A stretch of DNA of 64,000 nt from Triticum aestivum (taxonomy: Eukaryota > Streptophyta > Magnoliopsida > Poales > Poaceae), in NCBI RefSeq assembly GCF_018294505.1, contig NC_057800.1, forward strand, positions 169,813,703-169,877,702. Reading direction: 5' to 3'. The number at the start of each line of letters is the position of its first letter. The first letter of the stretch is position 1. The notes under the pieces were generated by a model. That model saw only the letters and a program-made list of their open reading frames with translations. It was not told the DNA's origin and searched no databases. Positions 57,522 to 64,000 of this stretch are shown here, in pieces. Made by a program: the position numbers and the translations under genes.

Positions 57522-58414
57522 TGATACATCTCCGACGTATCTATAATTGATGAAGTATTCATGCCATGTTTATAACAATTCTACATGATTTTGGTATGAT
57601 TTGATTAGAACTAATTCAGACTGACGTTGTTTTCAGCAGAACTGCCGTGGTGTTGTTTTTGTGCAGAAATAAAAGTTCTCGAAATGGGCTGAAAATTTAC
57701 GGAGATTTTTTCTGAAAAATATAAAAAATACTGGAAGAAAAAGATACAGAAGAGGATTCCCGGGGCCACCACAAGGGTGGGGGCGCCCCACCGTCCTAGG
57801 GCGCGCCACCCGTCCTTGTGATCGCCTCGTGGGGCCCCCTGGCGTGAAACCGGCGCCAACCCTTCCTATAAATCCTAAAAGCCCTCAAACAGAAGAGAGA
57901 TCGGGAATTCCGCCGCCGTAAGCCTGTGTAGCCACAAAAAAACCAATCTAGGCCCTCTCCGGCACCCTGCCGGAGGGGGCCATCATCATCGGAGGTCATG
58001 GAGGAGGAAGCCGGAGGGGTCACCATCGTCATGGAGGCCAAGGACCAGAGGAAGAACCTTGCCCCATCTAAGGGGGAGGCCATGGAGGAGGAAGCACAAG
58101 GGGGAGACTCTCTCCCCCTCTCTTCGGTGGCGCCGGAGTGCCACCGGGAGAATCATCGCCGCGGTGATCGTCTTCATTAACATCACCATCTTCATCACCA
58201 TCCTCTTCTCTTTTACGCGGTCCACTCTCCCGCACATGTAATCCCCTACTTGAACATGGTGCTTTATGCCACATATTATGATCCAATAATGTGTTGCCAT
58301 CCTATGATGTTTTGAGTAGATTTATTTTGTCATTTGGTTGATTGATGATCTAGATTGGTACGAGTTATATGTTTTATTTTGGTGCTATCCTATGGTACCT
58401 TTCGTGTCGTGCAC
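57522..58414 (+). mobile_element. Truncated LTR of a Gypsy-like retrotransposon
   Basis: Starts TGATACATCTCCGACGTATC, the same kind of terminal palindrome as in the two minus-strand Gypsy-like elements but in + orientation, and includes the GC-rich LTR centre (57760-58150). It stops at 58414, where another LTR begins, so it was cut by that insertion. The remainder probably lies beyond the window. Confidence 0.75.
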
Positions 58415-60029
58415 TGATGTCCACTACGCAACTTTATTCTTATAGACTCGTGTTGGGCCTCCAAGCGTAGAGTTTTGTAGGACAGTAGCAATTTTCCCTC
58501 AAGTGGATGACCTAAGGTTTATCAATCCGTGGGAGGTATAGGATGAAGATCGTCTCTCTCAAACAACCCCACACCAAATACAAGAAATCTCTTGTGTCCC
58601 CAACACACCCAATACAATGGCAAATTGTATGGGTGCACTAGTTCGGTGAAGAGATGGTGATAAAAGTGTAATATTGATGGTAGAAATATATTTTTATAAT
58701 CTGAATAAATAAAAACAGTAAGGTAGAAAATAGTAAACAGACACAAAAACGATATTGCAATGCTTGAAAATGAGGCCTAGGGTCTGTACTTTCACTAGTG
58801 CAATCTCTCAACAATGCTAATATAATTGGATCATATAACTGTCCCTCAACGTGCAACGAAGAATCACTCCAAAGTTCCTATCTAGCGGAGAACATAAGAC
58901 GGAATTGTTTGTAGGGTACGAAACCACCTCAAAGCTATTCTTTCCGATCAATCTATCCTAGAGTTCGTACTAAAATAACACCAAAGCTATTCTTTCCGAT
59001 CGATCTAACCAAGAGTTCGTACTAAAATAACAACAAAGCAAATTCAGATTCATAATATTCAATCCAACACAAAGAACTTCAAAGAGTGCCCCAAGATTTC
59101 TACCAGAGAAACAAAGCCAAGAACCTGCATCAACCCCTATGCATAGATTACCCCAATGTCACCTCGGGAATCCGCGAGTTGAGTGCCAAAACATATATCA
59201 AGTGAATCAATACGATACCCCATTGTCACCATGAGTATTCAATTGCAAGACATATATCAAGTGTTCTCAAATCCATAAAAGTATTCAATCCGATAACAAC
59301 AAAATCTCAAAGGGAAAAATTCAATTCAACACAACAAGATAGAGAGGGGAAAACACCATATGATCCGACTATATTAACAAAGCCCGCGATACACAAGATC
59401 ATGACATCTCAAGAACACAAGAGAGAGAGAGAGAGATTAAACACATAGCTATTGGTACAAACCCTCAGCCCCGAGGGTGGACTACTCCCTCCTCATCGTG
59501 GTGGCCGCCGGGATGATGAAGATGGCCACGGGAGATGATTCCCCCCTCCGGCAGGGTGCCAGAATGTGGTCTAGATTGGTTTTTGGTGGCTACAGAGCCT
59601 TGCGGCGGAGGAACTCTTGATCTAGGTTAACCCCGGGGTTTTTGGAATATTTGTGAATTTATAGGGTAAAGAGGGGGTGCGGGAGGCCACCGAGGTGGGC
59701 ACAACCCACCTGGGCGCGTCTGCGCCCCCAGGCGCTCCCTGGTGGGTTGTGCCCCCCTCGGGGCACCCCCAGGTGCTGCTCTAGCCCATCCTGGGTATTC
59801 TGGTCCATCAAAAATCTCCAAAAAGTTTCGCGATGTTTGGATTCTCTTTGATATTGATTTCCCGTGATGTAAAAAACAAGCAAAAAACATCAACTGGCAC
59901 TGGGCACTGGATCAATAGGTTAGTCCCAAAAATGATATAAAGTTGCTATAAAATGATGTAAAACATCCAAGAATGGTAATATAACAGCATGAATACTTCA
60001 TAAATTATAGATACGTTGGAGACGTATCA
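58415..60029 (-). repeat. 3' LTR of the 58415 element
   Basis: 1615 bp with a GC-rich centre (59480-59800), a short GA-repeat (about 59420-59440) and a GATACGT...ACGTATC terminal palindrome at its right end. Confidence 0.85.
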
Positions 60030-63000
60030 GCATCCCCAAGCTTAGTTCCTACTCGTCCTCGAGTAGGTAAATGATAAAATAAATAATTTATGAAGTGTGA
60101 ATGCTAGCAAAGTGCATAAGTTTGATCAATGATAATTTCAATCACTTTTACTAGCATCATGACAACAACTCTTTCTTATAAAATTTCTCATGTTTAAAGT
60201 AGTAACCAATCCACATGTTAAGGTTCAAACAATGAATTCTCTTGAAAAACTCAACAACCTATGTTCTCAGTCACCAAGCAATTGCAATTCAACTTATTCA
60301 ACATAGTTTAAGTAAGAGCTCCACATACTCAACCATCATATAGTCTTCTATGATTGCTAACACTCACCGCATACACATGAGCAAAACGTTTCAACGGAAC
60401 ACATAGAAAGATAGGGGCTTATATTTTCGCCTCCCAATGTATTCACCTCAAGGATGATGTCAACAATAATAACTCATGCTACCCATATCCAACTGGATAT
60501 ATGTGCCTAGATCTTTCCTCACCACATGATGCTTGCCAAAGAGAAAAATAAAAAGGAATAGAGAGAAAAACTTTGACTCTTTGCATAAAAGTAAATACTG
60601 AAAAGTAAAAGATAGGTCCTTCACAGAGGGAAGCAGAGGTTGCCATGCGCTTATGTGTTTGTATGCTCAACCCCTTAGTGTAAAAAATGCCACGTTATAT
60701 TGCCCCTTATGATAGCAACCTTTATTATGCAGTCTGTCGCTTTTATTCTTTGCCATCACAAGTTCGTACAACGCTCAATTTTCTCTTACACTAAATGATC
60801 TAACACTTTTAGAAGCAATTTTCATTGCCTTATTGCACCGATGACAACTTACTTGAAGGATCTTATTCAATCCTTAGGTAGGTATGGTGGACTCTGAAAA
60901 TAAGATTTGGGTTTAAGGGTTTTTGGATGCACAAGTAGTATCTCTACTTGGTGCGGAATTTTTGGCTAGCAAAGATGGGGGGCAAGCACCACATGTTGAA
61001 GGATCTATGACAATATAACTTCTATGTGAATATGAACAAACATAAACCATTACGTTGTCTTCCTTGTCCAACATCAACAATTTTTGGCATATAATATTTT
61101 TATGGGGGCTCACAATCACAAAAGATATCCAAGATAGTGTATTTGTATGTGAAAGTTCTCTTCATTATACTAATTATTCGTGAATTGCTTGTATGACCAA
61201 TATTGTGATCGTCAAGCTTCAAAAGATTTCATCTTCTAAACCCAATGTGAAGCTACCACTAGGTATGATATGAACATATAATTTCAACTTCATGATATTC
61301 AATTCATTCAAAAATTTACTCATAGGATATAAGTGAAGCACAAGAGTAAATGACAAACTACTCCAAAAATATACGAGTGAAGATCATAAGCATAATATTT
61401 CTTTCTCTCAAACTAATTTAAGTGAAGCAATAGGGAATTTCTTCAAAAATATTAAAGCACACCGTGCTCAAAAAGATATAAGTGAAGCACTAGAGCAATT
61501 CCACAGAAAAGAGCTTCGTTGATGGGATGTGCATGCCGCTTACCTAGCCTCCCTGGCAACTATTTGAGGACTCTATTTTATTGAAAAACTTTCAGATCTA
61601 AGTACTTTATTAAAACATCAAGCGAAACAAAATAAAATGACATTCCAAGGATAACACACATCATCTGAAGAAGCAAATACTTAGGCTCAACCGATACTAA
61701 CCGATAGTTGTTGAAGAAAAAAGGTGGGATGCCTGTCGGGGCATCCCCAAGCTTAGATGCTTGAGACTTCTTGAAATATTATCTTGGGGTTCCTTGGGAA
61801 TCCCCAATCTTGAGCTTTTGTGTCTCCTTAATTCCCCTCATATCATGGTTTTCCTAAATCTCAAAAGCTTCATCCACACAAAACTCAACAAGAACTCGTG
61901 AGATAAGTTAGTATAAACCAATGCAAAAACCTCATCATTCTCTACTGTAGAAAATCACTAAAATTATTATTCAACATTCATACTAAATGCCTCTGTATAT
62001 TTAATACTCCTATCCTAAAATAGAATCGTTAAACAAGCAAACATATGCAAACATAACAGCAATCTACCAAAACAGTACAGTCTGTAAAGAATGCAAGAGT
62101 ATCAATACTTATTCAACTCCAAAAATTATGAAAATTTACCACACTGTAGAAAATTTAGCATAGCTTATTTTGCAAAAAGTTTCAACATTTTATCACATTC
62201 TGACTTTTCTAGAGAATTTTTGCAACAACAGTAAACTTTCTGTTTTCAAACAGCAACATGTAGACTTGTAAAATAAGCACAGTAAAGGCTATCAATGCCA
62301 CTTTTGTTGAATAAAAGATGCAAAACATTATTCTAAATAACAGAAAGCAAATCCTAACAAAATAAATTGACGCTCCAAGCAAAACACATATCATGTGACG
62401 AATGAAAACATAGCTCCAAGTGAGGTTACCGATAATGTTGGAGACGAAAGAGGGGATGCCTTTCGGGGCATCCCCAAGCTTAGTTGCTTGGATCTTCCTT
62501 GAATATTACCTTGGGGTGCCTTGGGAATCCCCAATCTTAGGGTCTTGTCACTCCTTATTCTCCTCATATCGACATCTCACCCAAAACTTGAAAACTTCAA
62601 TCACACAAAACTTGACGGAACTTTGTGAGATAGGTTAGTATGATAAAGAGCAAGCCATTTCACTTTTGGTACTGTCAAAGACAGGATTCAGAATTGTTCT
62701 CACACAATGACTATTGTAGCATATCATTTCCACAATTTATATTGAACAATATAAGCCATGGAAACCAAGCAAACTATGCATTGAAAACAGAATCTGTTAG
62801 AAACAAAACAATTTGTAGTAATCTGTACTGCAACCGTACTTCTGCTACTCCAAAAATTCTGAAAAATTAGGAAAACCTGGGTAATTTGTCTATTAATTTT
62901 ATTCAAAAAGAATCAGAATTTTATCACGCTTCTGTTAAAATGAGAATTGTTTTCCTGAGCGCAAAGGTTTCTGTTTTTCAGCAAGATCAAAACAACTATC

Positions 63001-63140
63001 ACCGTAAGCCATCCCAAAGGTCTTACTTGGCACTTTATTGAAACGAAAGCAATAATACATGATTACTACAATAGCCTAATCATGTGAACACACAAAAACA
63101 GTAGGTAAAAGTGTTGGGTTGTCTCCCAACAAGCGCTTTT
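60030..63140. other. Non-coding internal region of the 58415 element
   Basis: 3.1 kb without credible reading frames. It contains AAGTGAAGCA-type repeats (61330-61500) and two diverged copies of a ~0.7 kb module (about 61650-62340 and 62350-63000), each with a GATGCC...GGCATCCC hairpin (61726-61747 and 62452-62475) followed by CAAGCTTAG. The related element at 5654 has one such module. Confidence 0.65.
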
Positions 63141-63142
63141 CT

Positions 63143-63990
63143 TTAATGCCTTTTAGCTAGGCATGATGACTTCAATGATGCTCGCATTAAAGATAAGAAT
63201 TGAAACACAACGAGAGCATCATGAAGCATATGACTAGCAAATTTAAGTCTAACCCACTTCCTATGCATAGGGATTTTGTGAGCAAACAATTGGTGGGAAC
63301 AAGAATCAACTAGCATAGGAAGACAAAGCAAACATAACTTCAAGATTTTCAACACATAGAGAGGAAACTTGATATTGTTGCAATACCTACAAGCATATGT
63401 TACTCTCTCATAATAATTTTCAGCAGCATCATGAATGAATTCAACAATATAATCATCACATAAAGCATTCTTTTCATGATACATAAGCATAAAATAAATT
63501 TACTCTCCACATAAGCAAATTTATTCTCAAAAATAGTAGTGGGAGCAAACTCAACAAAATAACTATCATGGGATTGAAAATTAAAATCATGATAACAAGT
63601 TTCATGGTTATCATTGTTCTTTATAGCATACATGTCATCACTATAATCATCATAGATAGCAACTTTGTTCTCATAATAATCAATTGAAACCTCTTCCAAA
63701 ATAGTGGATTCATCACTAAATAAAGTCATGACCTCTCCATATCCACTTTCATAATTATTACAATAAGATTCAACACCCTCCAAAATAGTGGGATCATTAG
63801 TACCTAGAGTTGACACTCTTCCAAACCCACTTTCATCAATATAATCATCATAAATAGGAGGCATGCTTTCATCATTATAAATTTTCTCATCAAAACTTGG
63901 GGGAGTAAAAATATCGTCTTCATCAAATATAGCATCCCCACGCTTGTAGCTTTGCATATCATTAGCATCATGGATATTCAAAGAATTCAT
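63143..63990 (-). pseudogene. Retrotransposon-encoded protein, C-terminal part, frameshifted
   Basis: Two overlapping minus-strand frames, 63990-63400 and 63490-63143. The first is acidic and rich in Asp, Glu, Asn and Tyr (PPIYDDYIDESGFG; YFVEFAPTTIFENKFAY) and contains loose internal repeats of DESTILEE / NDPTILEG. It changes frame near 63490, and the second frame continues with a hydrophobic stretch (LKILKLCLLCLPMLV) and HKIPMHRKWVRLK. I recognise this as a protein tail often seen in Triticeae Gypsy-like elements, of unknown function. The N-terminus is probably beyond the window. Confidence 0.6.
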
Positions 63991-64000
63991 ACTAACAACA

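Larger units (their letters stand above)
58415..64000 (-). mobile_element. Gypsy-like LTR retrotransposon, incomplete at the window end
   Basis: LTR 58415-60029 (TGATGTCCAC to GACGTATCA, 1615 bp), preceded by TGCAC, the likely target duplication; the other LTR is outside the window. Next to the LTR is CATCCCCAAGCTTAG and a small palindrome CCTACTCG...CGAGTAGG (60047-60066). The internal region shares the hairpin and GATATAAGTGAAGCA repeats with the 5654-13956 element, so the two are relatives. Coding remnants are on the minus strand at the right edge. Confidence 0.85.

Overview
The window looks like grass nuclear DNA of the wheat tribe (Triticeae): nested LTR retrotransposons, LTR types that I recognise from Triticeae genomes, a CACTA element with GCGCTACTACTA-type subterminal repeats, Tourist-like MITE sequence, and one host gene with many short introns. 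There is no prokaryotic gene organisation. Family names given from memory are labelled as such; no database search was possible.

The one intact host gene is an auxin response factor (ARF) on the + strand. Fourteen exons between 29210 and 32850 join in frame at consensus GT-AG sites to give 700 residues with B3, ARF middle and C-terminal PB1 domains. It resembles the ARF1/ARF2/ARF9 (class B, repressor-type) group.

Upstream of the ARF (about 5.1-28.9 kb) is a hierarchical duplication. A segment of about 5.6 kb is present twice in tandem (copy A: 5096-5653, 13962-16034 and 17551-20620; copy B: 21455-22291 and 23966-28945). Each copy contains two modules made of roughly 0.6 kb repeats (R, R), a 0.5 kb repeat (X) and a 0.2-0.43 kb block (M1). 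M1 is the same sequence that lies immediately upstream of the ARF start, so the promoter-proximal DNA of this gene exists four times, only the last copy being attached to the gene. Several TEs inserted after the duplication and can be dated by the empty site in the sister copy: a gag-protease Gypsy-like element (5654-13956, TSD TAGAA), a solo LTR (16040-17545, TSD AAGAC), and a second solo-LTR-like insert (22292-23960, TSD CATAG) that carries a nested CACTA element (23239-23899, TSD ACT). The far left (59-5095) is a rearranged Gypsy-like element on the minus strand.

Downstream of the ARF lie a degenerate 0.3 kb tandem repeat with a 138 bp Harbinger-type MITE, a minus-strand pseudogene with three in-frame stops (35094-35585), and a decayed RNase H-like pseudogene. 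The latter is split by a very young 14.55 kb Copia element (37650-52203, TSD CATAG), probably of the Sirevirus/Maximus group. That element has gag, pol and a long third ORF. An apparent internal promoter, GC-rich leader and 324 bp intron precede the third ORF. The third ORF carries a stop and a frameshift.

From 52.4 to 57.5 kb there is AT-rich, low-complexity, foldback-like DNA (Mutator-like in appearance) studded with tRNA-like sequences that have A and B boxes. The window ends in a truncated LTR (57522-58414) and a minus-strand Gypsy-like element (58415 to beyond 64000) related to the one at 5654-13956.
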